DNA from: Marinomonas foliarum
GTDB lineage: Bacteria; Pseudomonadota; Gammaproteobacteria; Pseudomonadales; Marinomonadaceae
Direction of reading: 5' to 3'
Assembly (NCBI RefSeq): GCF_003337275.1
Contig: NZ_QPJQ01000006.1
Span: 1-64,000, forward strand
Length of the DNA stretch: 64,000 nucleotides
Positions 8,595-17,162 of the stretch are shown here, piece after piece (positions within the stretch are counted from its first letter, which is position 1; each line of letters begins with the position of its first letter). Below the pieces are notes generated by a model. That model was not told the origin of the DNA and did not search any database. It saw only the letters and a list, made by a program, of their open reading frames with translations. The position numbers and the translations under genes were made by a program.

Positions 8595-11025
8595 TATGCT
8601 TCTCCCTGAACTTCCGCCACGTTCACACCCAATATCTGCGCAATAAGACCTTCGGCTTTTTGTTCTAAGTTGATGATGTCGGTTGCGACCTCTTCTAAAC
8701 TACGCAGCGGTTTATGACGGTAGAAATACTTATTGAAGCTGATTTCATAGCCAATTTTCACCGTATCCAGGTTTATCCATGCTTCATCAACATGAGGCTT
8801 TACTTCGTCTAGGAAGTACTGGTAGATGCTTTGTTTCAATGGAACAGATTCTGTGTCACGCAGGTCTGAGTTCGTCTCGTAAGTGATATACTCGCCTTTT
8901 TTACCGCCTTCTGTGGTAGGAACGGGGTAATAACCAAAATCTGGCAGGTCAGCGACTTCACACTCATATCGCTCCAGCAGGTCGTTTAATTTTTCACCGC
9001 TTAACTTAACTACTTTTTTAACCACTTTCTTGGCGGTTTCGTCATACCAGCTCACCGCGTTCAGGATGGCATTTTTCTCAGGTGCTGAAAGCTTAATGGC
9101 GTGGGCTTTTAGTGATTTATCAACTTGGGTTTTAAAGCTATTGAAGTCATCAAATTCAATGCTACCGATGTCAGCCATCAGCGTTTGTGCAGTTTCAAGC
9201 AATGCTTTTAGCGCTAGCCAATGTTTCACATCGAGCAGTTTTGCCTTAGCCTTGGCATTGAGACTGATGTCGTTATCTTCACACCAAGAAAGAATGTCCT
9301 TCTCAATGGATTTTAAGAAGCTCTTTTTCTGATCAGACCCGTAGCCAGTTTTTTCGTAAACACGTTCGCCGTGCTCTGCGTACACGTACTCCATCACTTC
9401 ACTAAGTTGCTTATCAAAACGCAGTGGAGCTATTGCGTCTTGAGTGAACTTGGCTTTGCGGCGATCTGGGCGCTCGATAGTGACTTTGTAGTAGCCAAAG
9501 TCGTCATTACTAAACACCTTACTAGCGATACCGATAGGATCATTATTTGCATCAAGTGCTCTTTCAACGTCCACACACGCAAGGTAAGTATCGGTGATTT
9601 CCGTGATGTGCTCAGGCGCAAATTCGCAGTTTTTGTTACCCAAGTTCTTACGCAACTTACGGTATAGCAAGCTGGCATCAATCAGTTGCACCTTGCCTTT
9701 GCGTGCTTCAGGTTTATGGTTGTTCAACACCCAAATGTAAGTGGTAATGCCGGTGTTATAGAACAGGTTATTAGGTAACTGAACGATGGCATCTAGCATG
9801 TCGTTTTCAATGATGAAGCGACGAATGTTACTTTCGCCACCGCCCGCATCACCGGTAAAGAGCGATGAGCCGTTATGAACAGAAGCAATCCGGCTGCCTA
9901 ATGGGCTTACGCTCGGATCTTTCATCTTGTTGACCATTTCCATTAAGAAAAGCAGCTGGCCATCACTTGAACGTGGCGTGGCATCCACCACTTCGAGATT
10001 TCCCCAATAATCTTTCAGGCTAACCTTAAAACGTGGGTCAATTACATCATTGCCGTCTTTAATGTGCTTCTGTTCAGACGCCCAACTCTTACCGTATGGC
10101 GGGTTAGACAACATAAAGTCAAAGCGTGAAGCCGCGAACTCATCGGTAGACAAGGTTGAGCCTTCGCGAATGTTCTCGGGGTTGTTGCCCTTGATCATCA
10201 TGTCCGATTTACAAATCGCGTAGGTCTCGTCGTTGATCTCTTTGCCGTAAAGGTAAACATCTCGACTGTCGTTCGGGTATTTCTCTTCAATAAAGTTTTG
10301 AGATTCAGTCAACATACCACCGCTACCACACGCAGGGTCATACACTGTCATGGTAAGCGGTAACTTGTCTTTGACTGGGTCAAACACCAGGTGCGTCATC
10401 AATTCAATCACTTCACGTGGCGTAAAGTGTTCACCTGCTTCTTCATTGTTTTCTTCGTTGAACTTGCGGATCAACTCTTCGAACACGTAACCCATACCCA
10501 GGTTAGTAAGGGCTGGCATCTTGTTACCATCTGGGTCTTCGACCGTTTCATGAGTTAAGTTGATGTAAGGGGAAACAAATTTCTCGACGACATCAAGAAG
10601 GACTTGCTTTGAGGCCATGTGACGAATTTGAGACTTGAGGTTAAAGCATTCAATGATTTCTTTAACATTATCGCTAAAGCCAAGCAGGTACTCTTCAAAG
10701 TTGGCGAGTAATATCTGTTGGTTATTCGTTGCGGTGTTGAATAGGGATTTCAGCGTCCATTTAGATGTATTGTAAAAGACATAACCACTGGGGCTGCCTT
10801 CAATGGTTCATCATCAAGCTCCGTGGCTTGCATCTCTTCTTTTTGGAACTTTACCTCATCAAGCACGGCTTCTTTGGTAGGTTCTAGTAACGTATCTAAA
10901 CGTCGTAATACCACCATAGGTAAAATCACATCGCGGTACTTACCGCGAACGTACACATCACGTAAACAGTCGTCGGCAATGTTCCAAATAAATGAGATGA
11001 GCTTGTTATGTACACTATGATCCAT
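8594..11025 (-). pseudogene. hsdM: type I DNA methyltransferase HsdM, frameshifted near the N-terminus
   Basis: This is the N6-adenine methyltransferase subunit of the type I system. Two frames together make a full-length protein. Codons from the ATG at 11025 encode the HsdM N-terminus (MDHSVHNKLISFIWNIADD) down to DDEPLKAAP, then pass into a stop at 10752. The frame that resumes with SGYVFYNTSKWTLKSL is open through to 8594. The break falls at the four-G run 10790-10793, consistent with one lost base. The large downstream part holds the SAM-binding motif DPACGSGGML and the catalytic NPPYGKSW. A restart at the ATG at 10618 would give a 674-residue protein lacking about 135 N-terminal residues that normally help bind HsdS. 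Sequencing error is the alternative. Confidence 0.88.
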
Positions 11026-11138
11026 TTTATTTTCCTGTTCAGTGTTGGTTGCACCCCACTAGGTTGCTGCAACGGCTTCACTATAAATTTAAAATTCTGT
11101 TCTTTATGTAACGCCTATATGGCCGCTACATCGTTCTA
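11026..11138 (-). promoter_or_regulatory. leader region upstream of hsdM
   Basis: A 113-bp gap between the WYL-regulator pseudogene and hsdM, both on the minus strand. It is A+T rich and contains the hsdM ribosome-binding site AGGAAAATAAA directly before the ATG. I see no convincing -35/-10 pair and no clear terminator. It is the natural place for the promoter of the hsd operon and an operator for the adjacent regulator, but only by position. Confidence 0.3.
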
Positions 11139-12089
11139 TTAACTTGTTCTGCCAGGCGCTAGATTTAAGTTTGTGACACCATAAAGTGCCTGGCTGTTAC
11201 GCAACCAAAGCTGATACTCAAAGCCCATTAATGAGTGCTCCGAAGAACAATCCACATGCCATTGGCGTAGCAAATAGCCAGCTGTTGCTGCTCTAATCTC
11301 AACCTTTAGAACACCACCCGTCATGCCATACTCCAGTTCAATCGCTTCACTGTGCTCTATGCGTGGGTGTGGCACTAACTCCAGCTCTACAAATCGGTTC
11401 CATTGCCGGTCTTGAGTTTCGAGCTCACTTTCTTTGATAACAGAAAGCGACAACGTGGAATCTTCAAGCACAGACGCTGCTTTAATTCGGGTCAGTACAA
11501 AGTCTCTGAATTCACTGTGCTTACGGTCGAATGCTCGAATATGCCAACGCAGGCCATTATCCACCAGCGTATGCGGCACAATGTCACGCGTTGTTTCACC
11601 ACGCGATAACAACACATAGGTGATGCTCAAGGCTTTGCCTTTGTGTATGGCCTCGGTGACCTTCGTCACTATAGATAGACTAGGTTTAGGTTTGTTAAAG
11701 TAATAAGGCGCTTCACAAGCTGGAGGTGGTTTTACCTGTCCATTAAAGCCATCTCCGTACCCTTAGCTAATCGTCGCCAGTGTTCGAACGACGTCATTAA
11801 CAAACAAAGGTTCAAATGCTTCACCGCGCTTATGCAACTTGAGCTTTTGGTCATACTCAATGTTGCCTGGCGCAAGCTCTCGGTATAGAGTGAAGTCTTT
11901 CGTTGCTTGTGCGGCCGCTATGCTGAAGCGATCGACTAAATCCGCCCGTACCGCTTCTCCCTTAAATAATAAGGTGAAATCAATGTGGGTAAGCTGCGCT
12001 ATCTGCGAAAGCCTATTTAGCTTGCCTTTCATACCTTCTTTAGCGAGTGAACTCGCGGGTACCCTTTGCTTCAGACCATTATTTGTCAT
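11139..12089 (-). pseudogene. WYL-domain regulator of BrxR/CapW type, interrupted by an in-frame TAA
   Basis: Two open segments in the same frame belong to one gene of about 316 codons. The first (12089-11763, 108 residues) is a winged-helix DNA-binding region. The second (starting at a GTG at 11669, 176 residues) is the WYL domain with DIVPHTLVDNGLRWHIRAFD and a C-terminal extension. The codons between them are open (GYGDGFNGQVKPPPACEAP) and fit the family linker, so only the TAA at 11763-11765 separates the halves. One C-to-T change from CAA would explain it. BrxR/CapW proteins repress neighbouring anti-phage operons and use WYL as a ligand sensor; here the target is probably the hsd operon 113 bp downstream. 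As it stands, the product would be a DNA-binding fragment without its sensor. Confidence 0.8.
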
Positions 12090-12397
12090 GCGTCTTGTTT
12101 ATCCAATTCAACCAATTTCTTAAAACTCTGTTTCATATTCTGTGCCATCCTATCACAAGTTACTTTGTAGGGAAGACTATGCGTCATTAGGTGCGCGCAT
12201 AATAACGAAAATAATCTAAGCCATTGAATTAACAAATTAAAAAAGCGTCAATATTGCTTTGATATCATGGGTTAAGAAACATGCGACTAGCTTGCAAGTT
12301 TATGAGGCAAACAACAAAGGTAAAGTATTCCCCTATCTATGTCGCTATGCCCTATTACCGCTGCCATAAGCAACTTTAAGAACAATTGACAGCTCAG
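12090..12397. other. intergenic stretch upstream of the WYL-regulator pseudogene
   Basis: 308 bp with no recognisable gene. On the minus strand it holds ATATTGACGCTT near 12250, a -35-like block also present upstream of the broken metallophosphoesterase. It also holds a weak 33-codon open frame (12187-12086) whose TGA overlaps the regulator ATG. That frame has no good ribosome-binding site at its first ATG, so I do not call it a gene. Confidence 0.35.
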
Positions 12398-12772
12398 CTA
12401 TGTTCTTACTTCTACAAGGCCACCACTGATAGAGAAATAAACTAACGTGCTTATCACAGGCTTACCAGAAAGTGTTTCCAATGTGTCCCGATAAGCTTTT
12501 AACTGTCCAGTATGCTTTTGCGCTATCTCGAGCCATTTTTCTCTGGGTTGCGGATTCGACTTGTGGTCAATAATAATCCAGCCATTGTCAGTCTCTACAG
12601 CTAGGTCAATAGCCCCTTGTCGAAGACTTTCACTACTGAGCATCTGGATGATTGGCATCTCGGTATGCAAAATTGCTTTGGAATACTGAGATTTGATCCA
12701 CTCGAGTAAAGCAATCCCCTGCTGATAGATGTGCTCCCCTTGCACAACACCCGGAAGCTCAGCTTTAACCAA
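12398..12772 (-). pseudogene. remnant of a RecB/AddA-type nuclease domain
   Basis: A 124-codon open segment with no proper start: a stop codon (TAG) lies immediately upstream and the first possible initiator is TTG. The sequence matches the C-terminal PD-(D/E)xK nuclease domain of UvrD/AddA-like helicase-nucleases. It has GAIDLAVETDNGWIIIDHKS, in which the Asp of AIDLAV and the D-x-K of DHKS are the metal and catalytic residues, followed by KHTGQLKAYRDTLETL. The helicase motor that should precede it is absent. It therefore looks like the tail of a deleted helicase-nuclease gene, not an independent small gene. Confidence 0.65.
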
Positions 12773-13029
12773 CTATTGCCATTCTTAGGGGTAAATATCA
12801 GGTATTACGTTATTGTAAATTGCTATGCTAGGTCCGCGTCGCGACAAAATACGTCGCTGACTAGATAATCAATGTCAAAGTGTCGTTGATTGTTCAGATT
12901 TATCCGTGGTCAGCGGCACCTTTTGAGAGTGGACAAATAGCGCGACTGAGTTATTAGTTAAAGGATGCTACGAACGGTCTTACTAATCGATTCAGTCTAT
13001 TGTTTGCAGGTCTTTAAGAGGATCTGATC
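12773..13029. other. intergenic stretch with no recognised gene
   Basis: About 260 bp between the nuclease remnant and the IS110 remnant. Stops occur in all frames. The segment GTCGCGACAAAATACGTCGC near 12845 shows repeated GTCGC blocks, similar to a GTCGCG pair near 15833, but I can assign no function. It is probably scar sequence from the same deletions that left the flanking remnants. Confidence 0.3.
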
Positions 13030-13260
13030 TCCATTGATCAGAAGGTCTTCTTCATCACGACTGAGATAGAGCAGCAGGCAGTTAATGTGTCTGTTGCTAA
13101 TAAGCTATTAGCGTTAAGTTGCATCGGACCGCTTTCTGCAAGCACATTAGCAAACATAATAGGAGACTGAAAACAATTTCGTCGAAAGCGTGATTTTACT
13201 GCGTCGTTGGGATTAACACCCCGCCAGCATAGTACGGGAAGCAAGGATCGTTTGTTGGAA
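13030..13260 (+). mobile_element. IS110/IS1111-family transposase remnant
   Basis: On the plus strand, the frame starting near 13036 (DQKVFFITTEIEQQ) reads through LLALSCIGPLSASTLANIIG, a stop codon, then KQFRRKRDFTASLGLTPRQH and STGSKDRL before another stop. This is the C-terminal Transposase_20 block of IS110-family DEDD transposases (GIGPLTA...IGDGKQF...GLTPRQHS). The DEDD N-terminal half and the ends of the element are not recognisable. The internal stop, where the family has GD-G-KQF, and the lost 5' part make it non-functional. The open frame on the opposite strand here is a shadow of this fragment. Confidence 0.72.
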
Positions 13261-13327
13261 ATTTAAATACGATAGTGTCATCCTTGCTATCGTCAAGCAT
13301 TTCTATGAAATCCTGTCATTATTCACC

Positions 13328-14113
13328 TTAAATGATAATGTCATCTGTTTTTTGCCGTACCTTTTGCCTCACTAGATAAAAAAGGCCCTGCTCTAAATCT
13401 CCAAGTGGCAATTCTTTAGTAAGTTGTCGTTGAAGCTGCCTTAGTATACTTAAAAACAATACATATCCTTTTGGATTGAGAGCGATACCAAGCCCCTGGC
13501 AAAAAACATCATCCAACACGACAAAACGATTTGGATCTAAGAATCTAAGCTGTTTACTAGCAAACGATACTCTTAAGCCTTTAATGGATGCCCCCATAGT
13601 GATGGCTTCCTCATCCGAGACATCTCCCACAACAGAAAGCCATTTCTTCAAAACAAACCCTAATCGATCTTCATGATGACGATGAAGATTTGACCAAACA
13701 CGAAGTCCCCTCCCCCAGTCACAGACAATATTACAAAAATGATAATAATCATCTTCCGTCGAAGTATTGTGAAGTGCTTTTCCTAAAGACTTTGCCTTAT
13801 CATCAAGTTTGGAGGAAATCAGACAAAGTTTATAAGCTGAAAACAAAGCTGATTCAGTAAATTCTGTATCTGATACTTTGAAGAAAATTGGAAGGTTTTC
13901 TCGGGGGGAAAGATCTGTAAGCGTGATAAAACGACCGCTTTCGTCGGTAAACGGCACCTCCACTCCGCGAACTTCTAGCAAGCTAAGATGATCTGTATTA
14001 TACAAATTGATTTCAAGCCATTGCTTGGACTTAACGCCGCCTAAAACCTGGAGTTCGCTCTCTGAAAAATGATCTATCAAGACAGGTGTGGATATTTTAT
14101 ATTTCAAAATCAA
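13328..14113 (-). CDS. uncharacterised 261-residue protein
   Basis: I do not recognise the family. The protein is cytosolic in character, with no signal peptide or membrane segment. A notable segment is residues 183-202, SFASKQLRFLDPNRFVVLDD. It recalls the SK-x-L-x-FLxP-x-x-F-x-x-x-D pattern seen in helix-hairpin-helix glycosylase-like proteins, but this is only a resemblance. DWGRGLRVWSNLHRHH (132-147) is another distinctive block. The likely start is TTG, either at 14113 or at 14107; AAGGA lies about 7 nt before the second. It is the third gene of a possible operon with the metallophosphoesterase and the 113-residue protein, which suggests a joint role. Confidence 0.6.
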   Translation of the reverse strand: MILKYKISTPVLIDHFSESELQVLGGVKSKQWLEINLYNTDHLSLLEVRGVEVPFTDESGRFITLTDLSPRENLPIFFKVSDTEFTESALFSAYKLCLISSKLDDKAKSLGKALHNTSTEDDYYHFCNIVCDWGRGLRVWSNLHRHHEDRLGFVLKKWLSVVGDVSDEEAITMGASIKGLRVSFASKQLRFLDPNRFVVLDDVFCQGLGIALNPKGYVLFLSILRQLQRQLTKELPLGDLEQGLFYLVRQKVRQKTDDIII

Positions 14114-14273
14114 TTCCTTTTTGAACTTGGTTGAGTCAGTGTTGATGAGATTTCCAGAAGCTTCATTAGAAACGTCGCATGAGTAAACTAAGGAGCTGAA
14201 ACAGGTTTATTGTTTAATTTAAACAAAGTTGATTTAAATGTACGAGCGCGTACCGTTATTCAGTCCATAAACA

Positions 14274-14615
14274 TTATTTCCTTATCTTAAGCTGACTCAT
14301 TACTTCAAGCATTGTTTTATCACTAAAACCGTAAAGCTCCTTGAGCGCCAGGATAAGAGAAAGCCATAACGTCGTTCCTTCGGAGTTTATCTCAAAATCA
14401 AAAAATTTCGACATCAAACCAAAAAGCGCTCTCGTGTCATCCGGTCGGTATTGATAGTTAAACTCCTGCATCTTAAACAAAACACCTGCTAGGTCAGCTA
14501 TTTTTTCGTCTTCATACAATTCTTTTGTTTCAATATCAGTGTTTGCCATGTGATAGACATTATTGAAAATTGCATCGAGACTTGATTGATTTAAATACGG
14601 TAAATTTTCTCTCAT
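14274..14615 (-). CDS. uncharacterised 113-residue protein
   Basis: A small acidic, helix-rich protein (MRENLPYLNQSSLDAIF...) without a recognised domain, signal peptide or membrane segment. The start ATG has AAGAG upstream at suitable spacing. It lies 51 bp downstream of the metallophosphoesterase and 160 bp upstream of the 261-residue gene, all on the minus strand, so the three may be one cassette. No function is assigned. Its length and position would suit an immunity or adaptor protein, but nothing in the sequence shows that. Confidence 0.5.
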   Translation of the reverse strand: MRENLPYLNQSSLDAIFNNVYHMANTDIETKELYEDEKIADLAGVLFKMQEFNYQYRPDDTRALFGLMSKFFDFEINSEGTTLWLSLILALKELYGFSDKTMLEVMSQLKIRK

Positions 14616-14666
14616 TTTATGCTCTTTTTAATGTTTTATTTAATGGCGTTGACGGTTATATCGACA

Positions 14667-15610
14667 CTAGTGATAGCGCACTACCGAAAACCATTCGCTT
14701 TTGTCGAGCGATTCATTCAAACGAATCGCCATCAGTTGCCCGCCTTTTCTTCCTACGCTATAGTCCAAACATACAGCCGGCGCATTATGGAGTTCATGGT
14801 TAAAATCCTCTGGTGGAATCCAGTAGTGACCGAAAAAAACAGGCACGGCACTCTGGTAACAGTATGATGACGCTAGGTGGTAGATTTCAGATACATTATT
14901 TCGATCCTGAAAACCAATTTCCGCTTCTATGCCTTGGAAGAGCACTTCACTGTTATTCCACCAACGCACTCGCAAACGCGTTCTTGTGTGCCCATATTTA
15001 TCTTGAAAAGAGATACCATCTGGTAATGGCACTTCTGGTCCTTTCAAGATCAGCTCTATATCATCAAAAAGAGGCTGCTCTTCGGCACCAAAACGTTGGA
15101 AAAAGCTTTCTGCATAAAAGCAGTTTTGAGTATCTAGCTCGCTTGCTAACCGTTTCATAGCAGCGTCATTCCAACAGGCATGTACTACACGATAATTGGG
15201 CGTTTCTATCCATAAAGGCATGGTTTTAAAAAACTCAATCGCTTGCCAATATGGTTCAGTTCCAAAGGGAAAAGCCTCTAAAAATACCTGGTGTTGGCGT
15301 TGGTTTTTCTCACTATGCAGACGCACATAGTGATTGCTGTCCATTTTTGTAGCGTAACAGATGGCATTAAATTCATGATTACCCATTACTATTTGAGCAT
15401 CACCGTGGTGAACCATACTTTGTGCGATTTCAATGACCCGTCGCTGCCCGCTCACAGAGCTTGTACCATCAATTAGATCTCCCACCATGATAAGGGTGCG
15501 CTCACTGTGACGATAGCCGTTACCAAAAGGCGTGTATCCCATTTTAGTTAGAACTTCTCTAGTTCGTCACTTTGTCCGTGTATATCACTGACAAGATCAA
15601 CTAAACACAT
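14667..15610 (-). pseudogene. metallophosphoesterase (PrpE/PP-like), frameshifted near the N-terminus
   Basis: A calcineurin-like phosphoesterase. The main frame (from the ATG at 15542, 291 residues) carries VGDLIDG and GNHEFN, two of the metal-binding motifs. The first motif, DIHGQ, lies upstream in another frame: an ATG at 15610, preceded by AAGGAG at 8-nt spacing, reads MCLVDLVSDIHGQSDELEK and then stops. Deleting or adding one A at 15555-15556 joins it to the main frame as DELEKVLTKMGY. The gene has therefore lost one base, or the base call is wrong. Without DIHG the downstream product would lack essential metal ligands. Related enzymes hydrolyse phosphoproteins or diadenosine polyphosphates; the substrate here is unknown. 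It is the first gene of a three-gene cassette. Confidence 0.75.
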
Positions 15611-15852
15611 ATAGAAACACTCCTTCTTTAGGCTAAGGAATACGCGAAGAAGTCATATACTTAGCTTATCAGGATAAACAATCTCATTTAATATCAATTA
15701 GATAGAGCCATATTTAAAGTATGAAAACGACTTTTCGAAGTATCCCTATGCGGTTACACGTCATATTTTTTAGTGTGAATTAAACTACTAATATTGATTA
15801 TACGTTTTCAAGCGTCAATATGTGTCGCGATAACCGTCGCGGCAAAGCATTC
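15611..15852 (-). promoter_or_regulatory. upstream region of the metallophosphoesterase cassette
   Basis: A 242-bp A+T-rich gap between the stop of WYL regulator 2 and the metallophosphoesterase. On the minus strand it contains ATATTGACGCTT, a -35-like block, then a TATAAT hexamer 10 bp later. That spacing is too short for a standard sigma-70 promoter, so either element may be used with another partner. Direct GTCGCG repeats lie next to the WYL-regulator stop. Confidence 0.3.
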
Positions 15853-16851
15853 CTAATCTAAACCCAGCAATTCTCTCGCTTGATGATGAATATGATCACG
15901 CCATTCGACTGGCTCATGCACATCGATCGCAGAACCATAACCTTGTATCCACCAGAGCGTTTGTTGGTCATCCGCTACACTGGCATTGAGCCAGTACCAG
16001 CCTTCTTCAGCTTGGGTAAGCACTTGATCTTCACTGATTGGCGTTTCTGATAACAGCCAAGCTATTTCGCTTTTCACTCGAGCTTGAAGTGTTTTGGTGT
16101 CTGAAGACTGACGGTAGCTAAAAGCCCCTTGATCGATATATTCGCCAAGATTGAAGCTTCCTAAATGTCGGTATGGTTTATCTGATCGCTCTACTTTTTG
16201 GGTTCTGTGAAGAGCAAATTGACGAACCTCATCGTAGTCTTTTACCGTTGCTAGTAAATAACTGACACTGTGCCTTACAACAATGCCTTGTGGGTGAAGG
16301 ATGTACTCTTTGGGTTCGTTCCTGGTGCGGCTTAGGTAAATAACATCAATAGCGTATTCTTCTAATACCGATTCTGAAACCGCCTCCCAAATGCCTTTTT
16401 TAATTTTGGCAGGGATTAGGGTTTTACCACTGGGAAGTGCTTTTATTCGATTCGCCCAACCTGAGTAATGGTTAGATGGCAAGGCATTGAGGTATTGTTG
16501 AGCCGCTTGAAATTGTGACGTGATTTGATCGACAACGATTTGTGGTAGTAGACCAGAAAGGTATTCATGAGCAAGCACCAAGGTCAACGCTGTTGGGGTA
16601 TCCAGACCTACTTTGGAATCATTAAATGACGCAGACAAACTCCAACGATATTCGCCATCCCCTTCTTTGCAATATAACGGCAAATGACTTGTCATTGCGT
16701 TAAGATCTCGCTGGACTGTTCGCAATGAAACTTTAAAGCCTTTTTCTTCTAAGGTTGCATGGATAGTAGAGGTGGCTTTGTATCTAGGTTCTTTCGGTAT
16801 GGTTCGCAGCATGGCGAATGTGCGAAATAAAGTGTCGTGCTTTGTGCCCAT
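15853..16851 (-). CDS. HTH/WYL-domain transcriptional regulator 2
   Basis: A 332-residue regulator. The N-terminal winged helix (about 1-75) contains SLRTVQRDLNAM, the recognition-helix region typical of WYL regulators. The WYL domain (about 160-240) contains YAIDVIYLSR, LHPQGIVVRHSVSYLLAT and DEVRQFALHR, with a C-terminal extension. WYL domains sense nucleic acid or nucleotide ligands and often control defence or mobile genes. It is a clear paralogue of the regulator at 23570-24595, sharing RDL, ALIPA-like, LHP and VRQ(F/Y)AL(H/Q)R blocks. It lies downstream of the AlpA-type gene, at the distal end of the recombinase module. A damaged copy of its own 5' end is present at 17163-17250. Confidence 0.87.
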   Translation of the reverse strand: MGTKHDTLFRTFAMLRTIPKEPRYKATSTIHATLEEKGFKVSLRTVQRDLNAMTSHLPLYCKEGDGEYRWSLSASFNDSKVGLDTPTALTLVLAHEYLSGLLPQIVVDQITSQFQAAQQYLNALPSNHYSGWANRIKALPSGKTLIPAKIKKGIWEAVSESVLEEYAIDVIYLSRTRNEPKEYILHPQGIVVRHSVSYLLATVKDYDEVRQFALHRTQKVERSDKPYRHLGSFNLGEYIDQGAFSYRQSSDTKTLQARVKSEIAWLLSETPISEDQVLTQAEEGWYWLNASVADDQQTLWWIQGYGSAIDVHEPVEWRDHIHHQARELLGLD

Positions 16852-16938
16852 TATGTATCCTTACTTTGTTTATCCCAGATCGCCACATACGTGTTGATCA
16901 GTCGCAAATGCGTTTGCTAATGTTTAACGGAGCTTTAA

Positions 16939-17121
16939 TTAACAATTTCTAGCATTTAACTTTTCCTGTAACCACTCTCGCACTTCTACCTCAATCCACC
17001 CTACGGCTCTAGGCCCAAGTTGAATTGGCTTTGGAAAATTGCCATTTGACATGTAAGCGTAGATTGACGATCTAGAAAGCCCAGTTGTGTTGATGACTTC
17101 GTTTAATTTCATGACTCGCAT
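16939..17121 (-). CDS. AlpA-family excisionase-like regulator
   Basis: A small MerR-superfamily winged-helix protein: KLNEVINTTGLSRSSIYAYM (helix-turn-helix), then NGNFPKPIQLGPRAVGWIEV and a WLQEKL helix. This is the AlpA pattern. AlpA-like proteins act as recombination-directionality factors or activate integrase genes of prophages and islands. I prefer the ATG at 17121 because AAGGG lies upstream; the open frame reaches an ATG at 17136. It stands between the giant recombinase and WYL regulator 2, so control or directionality of that recombinase is the likely job. The five phased repeats near tRNA-Val are candidate binding sites. Both points are inference. Confidence 0.85.
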   Translation of the reverse strand: MRVMKLNEVINTTGLSRSSIYAYMSNGNFPKPIQLGPRAVGWIEVEVREWLQEKLNARNC

Positions 17122-17162
17122 ATTGATGCCCTTCATAGTCGATAATTATTTATGTTGGTTGG

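Noticed and set aside
8594-10618. hsdM as an intact 674-residue gene starting at the ATG at 10618
   Set aside because: Upstream codons in the same frame (SGYVFYNTSKWTLKSLF) and the separate N-terminal segment both match HsdM, so the short form is a product of a frameshift and not the native start.
12086-12187. 33-codon open frame overlapping the WYL-regulator start (ATGA)
   Set aside because: The overlap is suggestive of coupling, but the first ATG has no ribosome-binding site, the peptide matches nothing I know and the regulator itself is broken; too weak to call a gene.
12834-12862. Repeated GTCGC blocks, also near 15833, as possible recombination sites
   Set aside because: Only short, imperfect matches with no consistent spacing or link to an element end.
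13038-13244. 68-codon minus-strand open frame
   Set aside because: It is the reverse strand of the IS110 transposase fragment, which explains the coding signal on the plus strand.
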